Positions 44,372 to 58,027 of a DNA stretch of 64,000 nt are shown one piece after another (positions within the stretch are counted from its first letter, which is position 1; every line of letters starts with the position of its first letter). A program made the position numbers and the translations under genes. The DNA comes from Parapristionchus giblindavisi (taxonomy: Eukaryota > Nematoda > Chromadorea > Rhabditida > Diplogasteridae). Location: NCBI GenBank assembly GCA_943737045.1, contig CALSFV010000664.1, positions 124,001-188,000 of the forward strand, given 5' to 3'. The notes below the pieces were generated by a model. It saw only the letters and a list, made by a program, of their open reading frames with translations, did not search any database and had not been told where the DNA came from.

Positions 44372-46957
44372 TTAGGATAAAATTTCAAGTTGTCGATTCT
44401 TCCTAGCACACATCCTCATGCGGATCATATTTCGAACGGTACGGTTGGACGATAGAAATATGAATGAGTGTATGGAATGATTGAATGCGCCCGAGGTGAA
44501 TACAAGCATATTGAAAATATCTCCAACCTTTAATGGAGCTAATCAATAGATACAAAATCATTATAATATATCTAACCGGGTTGTCGTCCGTATTATAATA
44601 GACGATCAATGTGGTGACTTTGGTTAGCTGCAATAAATCTACATAGTTAAATAACAACAATGCAATATTATATCAGTATAGGCGTACATAAACGATGGTA
44701 AAACGTATGCCGACAAACGTTACATCACAACCATAGGCAGGGGTGTTTGCCTGTTATCCTCCCCCCTACGCTCACTCTGGTATTTCAAGACTTAAAGTCT
44801 ACTTACACTTTCACTTTAAGTAGACTTGTAAGTCTACTTCAAGTGAAATGTAAGTCTACTTAAAGTGTGACGTCACTATGTAAGTCTACTTAAAGTGAGA
44901 CGCAAGTCTACTTAAAGTGAAAATGTGACGCCACTCACCTGAAGTTTACTTAAAGTAAACTTTAAGTCAGTGACGTATTTTAAGTAGACTTTAAGTTTTG
45001 AAATACCAGAGCATGACGTGACGTTTTTTCTACATACGGCTTGCAACCATACGCCATCACAATCAGATTACCAATATAATGAGAGCAATGGAGAACGCCC
45101 GAATCAATAAATTACGTTCTTCTCTCGTTAGTGACTGTTTTCGACCGATGTCACTGTCTCTGAAAGGTCAACTTCAAAAAAATTATTCATAGGGCGCAAA
45201 CCCATATATTTAATAAAAATTTACATTTAAAGTGCATGCTAACCTAGACTTGTGCATCTGTTAATATTATTAACTTAATTATACTTTATTAATTGATAAA
45301 TTCATAATTAAGTAATACATTTTAACGCACATTTGTCCTTTATGTTTCCTTATAGCCATATAAATTGCGATATACATGAAAACGGTCAAAACGGGTAGAG
45401 CGAAATCAGTAAATTCTGAGATCTTAATTGAATGAACTAATTTGGTAGTACACAAAAAGCGAATGATCAGACATGACAGTGAGATATATTCGAACAAGCT
45501 AGAAATTCTGACTGGAAATCCGGAAAACAAAGGAAAATAAACTGCATGTTCATTTTCTTCGAGAAAATGGATTATGAAAATTGAGAATTGCTAAATTATT
45601 TGTGAACATTTGTTAGATATCATTTCAATGAACACACGTTAGTTCAAAATGCGATAGATTTGGGAATAGCGGGGCAAAAGAGAAGCAGAGGCGACTTTTC
45701 CAAATCTGTTGTGTGCGGCTTGGTGTGTTTACACAATTCATTAATGAATCGAGAGTGCTGTGTAATTCAAGGCGCATTGTAATTACTCTATTCGTGCATG
45801 TTTGAAAGATGAATTATTTTCATTAAAACAAGCATCGGTATGTGATAAAATACCAGAAAGAGCACGTGAGGATTGGTATAATATTCCTTATAAGCAATAG
45901 TATTGCTGTCTAATGTCAACGGGCTCAGCAACACAGTAAACACACTCATTACTCCACTGGCTAAGAAAATGAAGAGAATAGTGATTATCATCGGTTTTCT
46001 GGAAATCTTTAAGGTTAAAATGAAAGAAAAGGAATTAAATGCACCCTTCGAAGATTGATTGAATATGTGGAACAACGAAGGTCGCTAGACGATTGAGTCC
46101 CATAAGAACGTTCAAATAGATGACTGACTGAATATATTTTCAAGATGAGTCGGTTTAGAATTACTGCGAATGGAAAAAAATGTTTAATAAAATGTATAAT
46201 TTTGGCACTTCTTTGATTTCTATAGCACATTCTCGCTTTCTCTTTGACCTATCAAATTATCTAGCAATTGAGAGAAAAGTGAGGGGGCAAATTTCGCAGT
46301 TTTAGCAGGTAGTTTATATCAATCCCTCCGATATTGCTTTACTGGGCAATTGCATTAGCGTATAAAAAGAGATTGTGCTTAGAAATAGCATGTTCTAAAC
46401 AATTTTCCAGGGGGTCAAAGACTATTTTCGAAAATTGGCGCCCGCGGTTTCACAACGACATTTGGCGACAATGTGAAAGTTGAAATTTGAAATCTTAATA
46501 GTCGATTTTCTCGTAAGAAGAAAATAACAGGTATGGTAATCGTTGTGTTTTGGGTGTGATGATTGATAAATTGACCTTATCCGTGACGATTGCAGATATG
46601 AAAGATATGTATGACATGATTGTATCTAAAGCTTCATCTTCTTCAGTATAACCAATCATTAACGAGATGTATAATATTGATTGAATGAGAAGATAGATAG
46701 CGTCCACTAATGTTTGAATCATAACAAGTTTGTAGAATGGCCACTTCAACGATAACTTACTTTACTTTTATTACATAAATGTAATTTTGTTGTTATTTTA
46801 GAAAGTAAATATAAAACGAGAATTAAAATAAAACCTGTAGCAATGTCGTTCTTGATTTGCATAGGACAAATAGAAATATGATGCTTAGGATAAGTCCTGA
46901 CAGAAGAAAAAACGCATCAATAGCGACGAGTATCTGGATTAGCCTATCGTAGATCAT
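44372..46957 (-). CDS. Serpentine (7TM) chemoreceptor-type protein, copy C, apparently intact
   Basis: Eight exons on the minus strand give an uninterrupted 301-residue protein: 46835-46957 (ATG at 46957), 46588-46755, 46045-46127, 45854-45998, 45331-45422, 45072-45159, 44577-44627 and 44372-44527 (TAA at 44372-44374). All phases agree and all introns are GT...AG (46-460 bp). Seven hydrophobic segments fit in order: TM1 LLSGLILSIIFLF, TM2 in exon 2, TM3 ending LMGLNRLATFVVPH, TM4 in exon 4, TM5 with LPVLTVFMYIAIY, TM6 across exons 6-7, TM7 ending IFLSSNRTVRN plus a basic tail. The (L/I)NR after TM3 and the SSNR end resemble nematode SRG-superfamily chemoreceptors. It would sit in sensory-neuron membranes. 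The N-terminus is short compared with copy A. The TM6 intron contains a 237-bp inverted element. The exon 2 donor is a choice between two GT sites. Confidence 0.75.
44775..45011. mobile_element. AAGTCTACTT-repeat inverted element, copy 6 (237 bp)
   Basis: Same length and layout as the copy at 7178-7414. It lies in the TM6-TM7 region intron of receptor copy C; copies A and B lack it at the matching place (CTCTTG(C/A)CGT). Confidence 0.8.
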
Positions 46958-47463
46958 AATGAGAAAGTAATGATTTCCATCCAAATGTGACTGATACGAA
47001 TATGATTGCTTCGTCACTAAAACGAATAAGAGAACAAGAATATCATTACTCACTGTCTAGACTACTCTATAGTTGGTTAACACGGCCAAATAGTCATAAT
47101 CAACTTGTTCCGTATTTTGGATGCCGGGATCTCTCACACTTGTACCGAACATGTTCCGCCGCATTGAGAGGAAATTTCGCGAGAGGAACTCTTGGTGAAC
47201 AAAAGTAGTGTAATTTCAAAATACAGAATTCACCGTAAAGCTCATTATGCCAAAAAAAATGAAAATGTGAGTTTTCATGCGTGAACGTATTGCAAACTCG
47301 GAAAATAAGAACTTTCAAATAGAAATGAAAGACTTTATCTAATTGTTAGGACACTACGCAAGTGTATCCAAAACGGCAGAAGAAGTTAATCTCACGGTTA
47401 AGGAATTGAGTCTAGACTGTGATAGTACATTGAATGGTGGGTACGTTTAATTGGCAGTATGAA
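46958..47463. other. Upstream of receptor copy C, border of the satellite
   Basis: Contains a block shared with the upstream flanks of copies A and B (CTGTCTAGACTACTC). No gene. The satellite begins near 47464. Confidence 0.5.
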
Positions 47464-47618
47464 AAACAATTCCTGACATGAAAAATTTTCTGCGAAACCC
47501 AGCGTGTCATATAACAAACGAAAGAGCAAAAAATTCTGAATAATTTGCAACGTTCCATGTTGAACAACGGCCGCTCCAGCCGAATTAACAACATTGAACC
47601 ATGCATTTTTGGCATTAA

Positions 47619-47983
47619 AGAAGGGGACCCACGAGATTTGGCGTGCACTATTGACAAGAAGACCATGGGGCATAGGAAGTGGCATTATGTTCTCTATTAG
47701 ATATGAGCGAATGAGTGCATAGAGCGCGTAGCTCAGTGGTTAGTGGTTAGCGCTAGTAACCGCGCTACGTGGGTTCGATTATCGTTTGCAATTTTCTTTA
47801 TATGCATCCTTCAAATTCAAAAAACTCGCGCCTTTCCCTGGGGGATCAATGAACTTTATACTCGTATTACGACATTCCTGTTCACCTAAAATTTTAGAGA
47901 AAATTGTTTTTGTATACAGGGAGATGTGATCTACAGTTCTGCCTGACCAGTTTAGTCACGAAAAAACTCGTGGGTCCCCTTCT
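47619..47983. mobile_element. 365-bp TTAA element in satellite, copy A
   Basis: 17-bp perfect ends AGAAGGGGACCCACGAG, flanked by TTAA (47615-47618, 47984-47987); the empty site is GGCATTAAAGAATTCG in other monomers. Interior is not palindromic and holds a tRNA-like sequence. TTAA points to a piggyBac-type mechanism, although the ends do not start with the CCC usual for that group. Confidence 0.82.
47721..47790 (+). pseudogene. tRNA-like sequence in the TTAA element
   Basis: GCGTAGCTCAGTGGTTAG (box A) and GTGGGTTCGATT (box B-like). The anticodon region is compressed, so it is not a standard tRNA. The same sequence occurs in copies B (about 56111-56180) and C (about 57765-57834). Confidence 0.6.
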
Positions 47984-48749
47984 TTAAAGAATTCGTGACA
48001 CGTCAATATTTTAGCGAAACTTATCGTGTCATATACCACGTGAAAGAGCAAAAAATTCTGAATAATGTACACTTCAGTTCATGTCAAGCTGTAATCTTTT
48101 GTTGATTCTACAATGCCCTAAGTACAAAAGTAACCATCACTCTGATAAGGACAAAACAATTCCTGACATGAGAAATTTTCTGCGAAACCCAGGCTGTCAT
48201 ATACCAAACGAAAGAGCAAAAAAATCTGAATAATTTGCAACGTTCCATGTTGAACAACGGCCGCTCCAGCCGAATTAACAACATTGAACCATGCATTTTT
48301 GGCATTAAAGAATTCGTGAGACGTCGATATTTTAGCGAAACTTATCGTGTCATATACCACGTGAAAGAGCAAAAAATTCTGAATATTGTACACTTCAGCT
48401 CATGTCAAGCTGTAATCTTTTGTTGATTCTACAATGCCCTAAGTACAAAAGTAACCATCACTCTGATAAGAACAAAACAATTCCTGACATGAAAATTTTT
48501 TAGCGAAACCGAGCGTGTCATATACCAAACGAAAGAGCAAAAAATTCTGAATAATTTGCAACGTTCCATGTTGAACAACGGCCGCTCCAGCCGAATTAAC
48601 AACATTGAACCATGCATTTTTGGCATTAAAGAATTCGTGAGACGTCAATATTTTAGCGAAACTTATCGTGTCATATACCACGTGAAAGAGCAAAAAATTC
48701 TGAATAATCTACACTTCAGTTCATGTCAAGCTGTAATCTTTTGTTGATT

Positions 48750-50033
48750 CTACAATGCCCTAAGTACAAAAGTAGCCATCACTCTGATAAGAACAAAACA
48801 ATTCCTGGCATGAAAAATTTTCTGCGAAACCCAGCGTGTCATATAACAAATGAAACAGCAAAACATTCTGAATAATTTGCAACGTTCCATGTTGAACAAC
48901 GGCCGCTCCAGCCGAATTAACAACATTGAACCATGCATTTTTGGCATTAAAGAATTCGTGAGACGTCAATATTTTAGCGAAACTTATCGTGTCATATACC
49001 ACGTGAAAGAGCAAAAAATTCTGAATAATGTACACTTCAGTTCATATCATGCTGTAATCTTTTGTTGATTCTCCAATGCCCTAAGTACAAAAGTAGCCAT
49101 CACTCTGATAAGAACAAAACAATTCCAGACATGAAAAATTTTCTGCGAAACCCAGCGTGTCATATAACAAACGAAAGAGCAAAAAATTCTGAATAATTTG
49201 CAACGTTCCATGTTGAACAACGGCCGCTCCAGCCGAATTAACAACATTGAACCATGCATTTTTGGCATTAAAGAATTCGTGAGACGTCAATATTTTAGCG
49301 AAACTTATCGTGTCATATACCACGTGAAAGAGCAAAAAATTCTGAAAAATGTACACTTCAGTTCATGTCAAGTTGAAATCTTTTGTTGATTCTACAATGC
49401 CCTAAGTACAAAAGTAGCCATCACTCTGATAAGAACAAAACAATTCCTGGCATGAAAAATTTTCTGCGAAACCCAGCGTGTCATATAACAAATGAAACAG
49501 CAAAACATTCTGAATAATTTGCAACGTTCCATGTTGAACAACGGCCGCTCCAGCCGAATTAACAACATTGAACCATGCATTTTTGGCATTAAAGAATTCG
49601 TGAGACGTCAATATTTTAGCGAAACTTATCGTGTCATATACCACGTGAAAGAGCAAAAAATTCTGAATAATGTACACTTCAGTTCATATCATGCTGTAAT
49701 CTTTTGTTGATTCTCCAATGCCCTAAGTACAAAAGTAGCCATCACTCTGATAAGAACAAAACAATTCCAGACATGAAAAATTTTCTGCGAAACCCAGCGT
49801 GTCATATAACAAACGAAAGAGCAAAAAATTCTGAATAATTTGCAACGTTCCATGTTGAACAACGGCCGCTCCAGCCGAATTAACAACATTGAACCATGCA
49901 TTTTTGGCATTAAAGAATTCGTGAGACGTCAATATTTTAGCGAAACTTATCGTGTCATATACCACGTGAAAGAGCAAAAAATTCTGAAAAATGTACACTT
50001 CAGTTCATGTCAAGTTGAAATCTTTTGTTGATT
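48750..50033. repeat. 642-bp dimeric higher-order repeat, two copies
   Basis: Monomer pair starting at 48750 is repeated at 49392 with the same variant order (CATGAAAAATTTTC with AATGAAACAGCAAAACATTC, then the TTCTCCAATG variant). Confidence 0.8.
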
Positions 50034-50355
50034 CTACAATGCCCTAAGTACAAAAGTAGCCATCACTCTGATAAGAACAAAACAATTCCTGACATGAAAA
50101 ATTTTCTGCGAAACCCAGCGTGTCATATAACAAACGAAAGAGCAAAAAAATTCTGAATAATTTGCAACGTTCCATGTTGAACAACGGCCGCTCCAGCCGA
50201 ATTAACAACATTGAACCATGCATTTTTGGCATTAAAGAATTCGTGAGACGTCAATATTTTAGCGAAACTTATCGTGTCATATACCACGTGAAAGAGCAAA
50301 AAATTCTGAATAATGTACACTTCAGTTCATGTCATGCTGTAATCTTTTGTTGATT

Positions 50356-52919
50356 CTACAATGCCCTAAGTACAAAAGTAGCCATCACTCTGATAAGAAC
50401 AAAACAATTCCAGACATGAAAAATTTTTTGCGAAACCCAGCGTGTCATATAACAAACGAAAGAGCAAAAAATTCTCAATAATTTGCAACGTTCCATGTTG
50501 AACAACGGCCGCTCCAGCCGAATTAACAACATTGAACCATGCATTTTTGGTATTAAAGAATTCGTGAGACGTCAATATTTTAGCGAAACTTATCGTGTCA
50601 TATACCACGTGAAAGAGCAAAAAATTCTGAATAATGTACACTTCAGTTCATGTCAAGCTGTAATCTTTTTTGATTCTACAATGCCCTAAGTACAAAAGTA
50701 GCCAACACTATGATAAGAACAAAACAATTCCTGGCATGAAAAATGTTCTGCGAAACCCAGCGTGTCATATACCAAACGAAAGAGCAAAACATTCTGAATA
50801 ATTTGCAACGTTCCATGTTGAACAACGGCCGCTCCAGCCGAATTAACAACATTGAACCATGCATTTCTGGCATTAAAGAATTCGTGAGACGTCAATATTT
50901 TAGCGAAACTTATCGTGTCATATACCACGTGAAAGAGCAAAAAATTCTGAATAATGTACACTTCAGTTCATGTCAAGCTGTAATCTTTTTTGATTCTACA
51001 ATGCCCTAAGTACAAAAGTAGCCAACACTATGATAAGAACAAAACAATTCCTGGCATGAAAAATGTTCTGCGAAACCCAGCGTGTCATATAACAAACGAA
51101 AGAGCAAAAGATTCTGAATAATTTGCAACGTTCCATGTTGAACAACGGCCGCTCCAGCCGAATTAACAACATTGAACCATGCATTTCTGGCATTAAAGAA
51201 TTCGTGAGACGTCAATATTTTAGCGAAACTTATCGTGTCATATACCACGTGAAAGAGCAAAAAATTCTGAATAATGTACACTTCAGTTCATGTCATGCTG
51301 TAATCTTTTGTTGATTCTACAATGCCCTAAGTACAAAAGTAGCCATCACTCTGATAAGAACAAAACAATTCCAGACATGAAAAATTTTCTGCGAAACCCA
51401 GCGTGTCATATAACAAACGAAAGAGCAAAAAAATCTCAATAATTTGCAACGTTCCATGTTGAACAACGGCCGCTCCAGCCGAATTAACAACATTGAACCA
51501 TGCATTTTTGGCATTAAAGAATTCGTGAGACGTCAATATTTTAGCGAAACTTATCGTGTCATATACCACGTGAAAGAGCAAAAAATTCTGAATAATGTAC
51601 ACTTCAGTTCATGTCATGCTGTAATCTTTTGTTGATTCTACAATGCCCTAAGTACAAAAGTAGCCATCACTCTGATAAGAACAAAACAATTCCAGACATG
51701 AAAAATTTTTTGCGAAACCCAGCGTGTCATATAACAAACGAAAGAGCAAAAAATTCTCAATAATTTGCAACGTTCCATGTTGAACAACGGCCGCTCCAGC
51801 CGAATTAACAACATTGAACCATGCATTTTTGGTATTAAAGAATTCGTGAGACGTCAATATTTTAGCGAAACTTATCGTGTCATATACCACGTGAAAGAGC
51901 AAAAAATTCTGAATAATGTACACTTCAGTTCATGTCAAGCTGTAATCTTTTTTGATTCTACAATGCCCTAAGTACAAAAGTAGCCAACACTATGATAAGA
52001 ACAAAACAATTCCTGGCATGAAAAATGTTCTGCGAAACCCAGCGTGTCATATAACAAACGAAAGAGCAAAACATTCTGAATAATTTGCAACGTTCCATGT
52101 TGAACAACGGCCGCTCCAGCCGAATTAACAACATTGAACCATGCATTTCTGGCATTAAAGAATTCGTGAGACGTCAATATTTTAGCGAAACTTATCGTGT
52201 CATATACCACGTGAAAGAGCAAAAAATTCTGAATAATGTACACTTCAGTTCATGTCAAGCTGTAATCTTTTTTGATTCTACAATGCCCTAAGTACAAAAG
52301 TAGCCAACACTATGATAAGAACAAAACAATTCCTGGCATGAAAAATGTTCTGCGAAACCCAGCGTGTCATATAACAAACGAAAGAGCAAAACATTCTGAA
52401 TAATTTGCAACGTTCCATGTTGAACAACGGCCGCTCCAGCCGAATTAACAACATTGAACCATGCATTTCTGGCATTAAAGAATTCGTGAGACGTCAATAT
52501 TTTAGCGAAACTTATCGTCTCATATACCACGTGAAAGAGCAAAAAATTCTGAATAATGTACACTTCAGTTCATGTCATGCTGTAATCTTTTGTTGATTCT
52601 ACAATGCCCTAAGTACAAAAGTAGCCATCACTCTGATAAGAACAAAACAATTCCAGACATGAAAAATTTTCTGCGAAACCCAGCGTGTCATATAACAAAC
52701 GAAAGAGCAAAAAAATCTCAATAATTTGCAACGTTCCATGTTGAACAACGGCCGCTCCAGCCGAATTAACAACATTGAACCATGCATTTTTGGCATTAAA
52801 GAATTCGTGAGACGTCAATATTTTAGCGAAACTTATCGTGTCATATACCACGTGAAAGAGCAAAAAATTCTGAATAATGTACACTTCAGTTCATGTCAAG
52901 CTGTAATCTTTTGTTGATT
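50356..52919. repeat. 1282-bp tetrameric higher-order repeat, two copies
   Basis: The block of four monomers (GGTATT type, two 320-bp TTTTTTG types, AAAAAATCTCAA type) starting at 50356 repeats at 51638. Part of the same block recurs at 54526-55486. Confidence 0.82.
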
Positions 52920-55900
52920 CTACAATGCCCTAAGTACAAAAGTAGCCATCACTCTGATAAGAACAAAACAATTCCTGACATGAAAAATTTTCTGCGAAAC
53001 CCAGCGTGTCATATAACAAACGAAAGAGCAAAAAATTCTGAATAATTTGCAACGTTCCATGTTGAACAACGGCCGCTCCAGCCGAATTAACAACATTGAA
53101 CCATGCATTTTTGGCATTAAAGAATTCGTGAGACGTCAATATTTTAGCGAAACTTATCGTGTCATATACCACGTGAAAGAGCAAAAAATTCTGAATAATG
53201 TACACTTCAGTTCATGTCATGCTGTAATTTTTTGTTGATTCTACAATGCCCTAAGTACAAAAGTAGCCATCACTCTGATAAGAACAAAACAATTCCAGAC
53301 ATGAAAAATTTTTTGCGAAACCCAGCGTGTCATATAACAAACGAAAGAGCAAAAAATTCTCAATAATTTGCAACGTTCCATGTTGAACAACGGCCGCTCC
53401 AGCCGAATTAACAACATTGAACCATGCATTTTTGGTATTAAAGAATTCGTGAGACGTCAATATTTTAGCGAAACTTATCGTGTCATATACCACGTGAAAG
53501 AGCAAAAAATTCTGAATAATGTACACTTCAGTTCATGTCAAGCTGTAATCTTTTGTTGATTCTACAATGCCCTAAGTACAAAAGTAACCATCACTCTGAT
53601 AAGGACAAAACAATTCCTGACATGAGAAATTTTCTGCGAAACCCAGGCTGTCATATACCAAACGAAAGAGCAAAAAAATCTGAATAATTTGCAACGTTCC
53701 ATGTTGAACAACGGCCGCTCCAGCCGAATTAACAACATTGAACAATGCATTTTTGGCATTAAAGAATTCGTGAGACGTCGATATTTTAGCGAAACTTATC
53801 GTGTCATATACCACGTGAAAGAGCAAAAAATTCTGAATATTGTACACTTCAGTTCATATCATGCTGTAATCTTTTGTTGATTCTACAATGCCCTAAGTAC
53901 AAAAGTAACCATCACTCTGATAAGAACAAAACAATTCCTGACATGAAAATTTTTTAGCGAAACCCAGCGTGTCATATACCAAACGAAAGAGCAAAAAATT
54001 CTGAATAATTTGCAACGTTCCATGTTGAACAACGGCCGCTCCAGCCGAATTAACAACATTGAACCATGCATTTTTGGCATTAAAGAATTCGTGAGACGTC
54101 AATATTTTAGCGAAACTTATCGTGTCATATACCACGTGAAAGAGCAAAAAATTCTGAAAAATGTACACTTCAGTTCATGTCAAGTTGTAATCTTTTGTTG
54201 ATTCTACAATGCCCTAAGTACAAAAGTAGCCATCACTCTGATAAGAACAAAACAATTCCTGACATGAAAAATTTTCTGCGAAACCCAGCGTGTCATATAA
54301 CAAACGAAAGAGCAAAAAAATTCTGAATAATTTGCAACGTTCCATGTTGAACAACGGCCGCTCCAGCCGAATTAACAACATTGAACCATGCATTTTTGGC
54401 ATTAAAGAATTCGTGAGACGTCAATATTTTAGCGAAACTTATCGTGTCATATACCACGTGAAAGAGCAAAAAATTCTGAATAATGTACACTTCAGTTCAT
54501 GTCATGCTGTAATCTTTTGTTGATTCTACAATGCCCTAAGTACAAAAGTAGCCATCACTCTGATAAGAACAAAACAATTCCAGACATGAAAAATTTTTTG
54601 CGAAACCCAGCGTGTCATATAACAAACGAAAGAGCAAAAAATTCTCAATAATTTGCAACGTTCCATGTTGAACAACGGCCGCTCCAGCCGAATTAACAAC
54701 ATTGAACCATGCATTTTTGGTATTAAAGAATTCGTGAGACGTCAATATTTTAGCGAAACTTATCGTGTCATATACCACGTGAAAGAGCAAAAAATTCTGA
54801 ATAATGTACACTTCAGTTCATGTCAAGCTGTAATCTTTTTTGATTCTACAATGCCCTAAGTACAAAAGTAGCCAACACTATGATAAGAACAAAACAATTC
54901 CTGGCATGAAAAATGTTCTGCGAAACCCAGCGTGTCATATAACAAACGAAAGAGCAAAACATTCTGAATAATTTGCAACGTTCCATGTTGAACAACGGCC
55001 GCTCCAGCCGAATTAACAACATTGAACCATGCATTTCTGGCATTAAAGAATTCGTGAGACGTCAATATTTTAGCGAAACTTATCGTGTCATATACCACGT
55101 GAAAGAGCAAAAAATTCTGAATAATGTACACTTCAGTTCATGTCAAGCTGTAATCTTTTTTGATTCTACAATGCCCTAAGTACAAAAGTAGCCAACACTA
55201 TGATAAGAACAAAACAATTCCTGGCATGAAAAATGTTCTGCGAAACCCAGCGTGTCATATAACAAACGAAAGAGCAAAACATTCTGAATAATTTGCAACG
55301 TTCCATGTTGAACAACGGCCGCTCCAGCCGAATTAACAACATTGAACCATGCATTTCTGGCATTAAAGAATTCGTGAGACGTCAATATTTTAGCGAAACT
55401 TATCGTGTCATATACCACGTGAAAGAGCAAAAAATTCTGAATAATGTACACTTCAGTTCATGTCATGCTGTAATCTTTTGTTGATTCTACAATGCCCTAA
55501 GTACAAAAGTAACCATCACTCTGATAAGAACAAAACAATTCCAGACATGAAAAATTTTTTGCGAAACCCAGCGTGTCATATAACAAACGAAAGAGCAAAA
55601 AATTCTCAATAATTTGCAACGTTCCATGTTGAACAACGGCCGCTCCAGCCGAATTAACAACATTGAACCATGCATTTTTGGTATTAAAGAATTCGTGAGA
55701 CGTCAATATTTTAGCGAAACTTATCGTGTCATATACCACGTGAAAGAGCAAAAAATTCTGAATAATGTACACTTCAGTTCATGTCAAGCTGTAATCTTTT
55801 GTTGATTCTACAATGCCCTAAGTACAAAAGTAGCCATCACTCTGATAAGAACAAAACAATTCCTGACATGAAAAATTTTCTGCGAAACCCAGCGTGTCAT

Positions 55901-56008
55901 ATAACAAACGAAAGAGCAAAAAATTCTGAATAATTTGCAACGTTCCATGTTGAACAACGGCCGCTCCAGCCGAATTAACAACATTGAACCATGCATTTTT
56001 GGCATTAA

Positions 56009-56373
56009 AGAAGGGGACCCACGAGATTTGGCGTGCACTATTGACAAGAAGACCATGGGGCATAGGAAGTGGCATTATGTTCTCTATTAGATATGAGCGA
56101 ATGAGTGCATAGAGCGCGTAGCTCAGTGGTTAGTGGTTAGCGCTAGTAACCGCGCTACGTGGGTTCGATTATCGTTTGCAATTTTCTTTATATGCATCCT
56201 TCAAATTCAAAAAACTCGCGCCTTTCCCTGGGGGATCAATGAACTTTATACTCGTATTACGACATTCCTGTTCACCTAAAATTTTAGAGAAAATTGTTTT
56301 TGTATACAGGGAGATGTGATCTACAGTTCTGCCTGACCAGTTTAGTCACGAAAAAACTCGTGGGTCCCCTTCT
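56009..56373. mobile_element. 365-bp TTAA element in satellite, copy B
   Basis: Same ends, site and length as copy A, in the same position of the monomer. Confidence 0.82.
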
Positions 56374-57662
56374 TTAAAGAATTCGTGAGACGTCGATATT
56401 TTAGCGAAACTTATCGTGTCATATACCACGTGAAAGAGCAAAAAATTCTGAATATTGTACAGTTCAGCTCATGTCAAGCTGTAATCTTTTGTTGATTCTA
56501 CAATGCCCTAAGTACAAAAGTAACCATCACTCTGATAAGAACAAAACAATTCCTGACATGAAAATTTTTTAGCGAAACCCAGCGTGTCTTATACCAAACG
56601 AAAGAGCAAAAAATTCTGAATAATTTGCAACGTTCCATGTTGAACAACGGCCGCTCGAGCCGAATTAACAACATTGAACCATGCATTTTTGGCATTAAAG
56701 AATTCGTGAGACGTCAATATTTTAGCGAAACTTATCGTGTCATATACCACGTGAAAGAGCAAAAAATTCTGAATAATGTACACTTCAGTTCATATCATGC
56801 TGTAATCTTTTGTTGATTCTCCAATGCCCTAAGTACAAAAGTAGCCATCACTCTGATAAGAACAAAACAATTCCAGACATGAAAAATTTTCTGCGAAACC
56901 CAGCGTGTCATATAACAAACGAAAGAGCAAAAAATTCTGAATAATTTGCAACGTTCCATGTTGAACAACGGCCGCTCCAGCCGAATTAACAACATTGAAC
57001 CATGCATTTTTGGCATTAAAGAATTCGTGAGACGTCAATATTTTAGCGAAACTTATCGTGTCATATACCACGTGAAAGAGCAAAAAATTCTGAATAATGT
57101 ACACTTCAGTTCATGTCAAGCTGTAATCTTTTGTTGATTCTACAATGCCCTAAGTACAAAAGTAGCCATCACTCTGATAAGAACAAAACAATTCCTGACA
57201 TGAAAAATTTTCTGCGAAACCCAGCGTGTCATATAACAAACGAAAGAGCAAAAAATTCTGAATAATTTGCAACGTTCCATGTTGAACAACGGCCGCTCCA
57301 GCCGAATTAACAACATTGAACCATGCATTTTTGGCATTAAAGAATTCGTGAGACGTCAATATTTTAGCGAAACTTATCGTGTCATATACCACGTGAAAGA
57401 GCAAAAAATTCTGAATAATGTACACTTCAGTTCATGTCAAGTTGTAATCTTTTGTTGATTCTACAATGCCCTAAGTACAAAAGTAGCCATCACTCTGATA
57501 AGAACAAAACAATTCCTGACATGAAAAATTTTCTGCGAAACCCAGCGTGTCATATAACAAACGAAAGAGCAAAAAAATTCTGAATAATTTGCAACGTTCC
57601 ATGTTGAACAACGGCCGCTCCAGCCGAATTAACAACATTGAACCATGCATTTTTGGCATTAA

Positions 57663-58027
57663 AGAAGGGGACCCACGAGATTTGGCGTGCACTATTGACA
57701 AGAAGACCATGGGGCATAGGAAGTGGCATTATGATCTCTATTAGATATGAGCGAATGAGTGCATAGAGCGCGTAGCTCAGTGGTTAGTGGTTAGCGCTAG
57801 TAACCGCGCTACGTGGGTTCGATTATCGTTTGCAATTTTCTTTATATGCATCCTTCAAATTCAAAAAACTCGCGCCTTTCCCTGGGGGATCAATGAACTT
57901 TATACTCGTATTACGACATTCCTGTTCACCTAAAATTTTAGAGAAAATTGTTTTTGTATACAGGGAGATGTGATCTACAGTTCTGCCTGACCAGTTTAGT
58001 CACGAAAAAACTCGTGGGTCCCCTTCT
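57663..58027. mobile_element. 365-bp TTAA element in satellite, copy C
   Basis: Same as copy B, 1654 bp further on; one difference in the left flank region (GATCTCTATTAG for GTTCTCTATTAG). Confidence 0.82.

Noticed and set aside
47619..47983. Firm assignment of the TTAA element to piggyBac
   Set aside because: TTAA duplication fits, but the ends start AGAAGGGG instead of CCC and no transposase is present, so only a mechanism hint is given.
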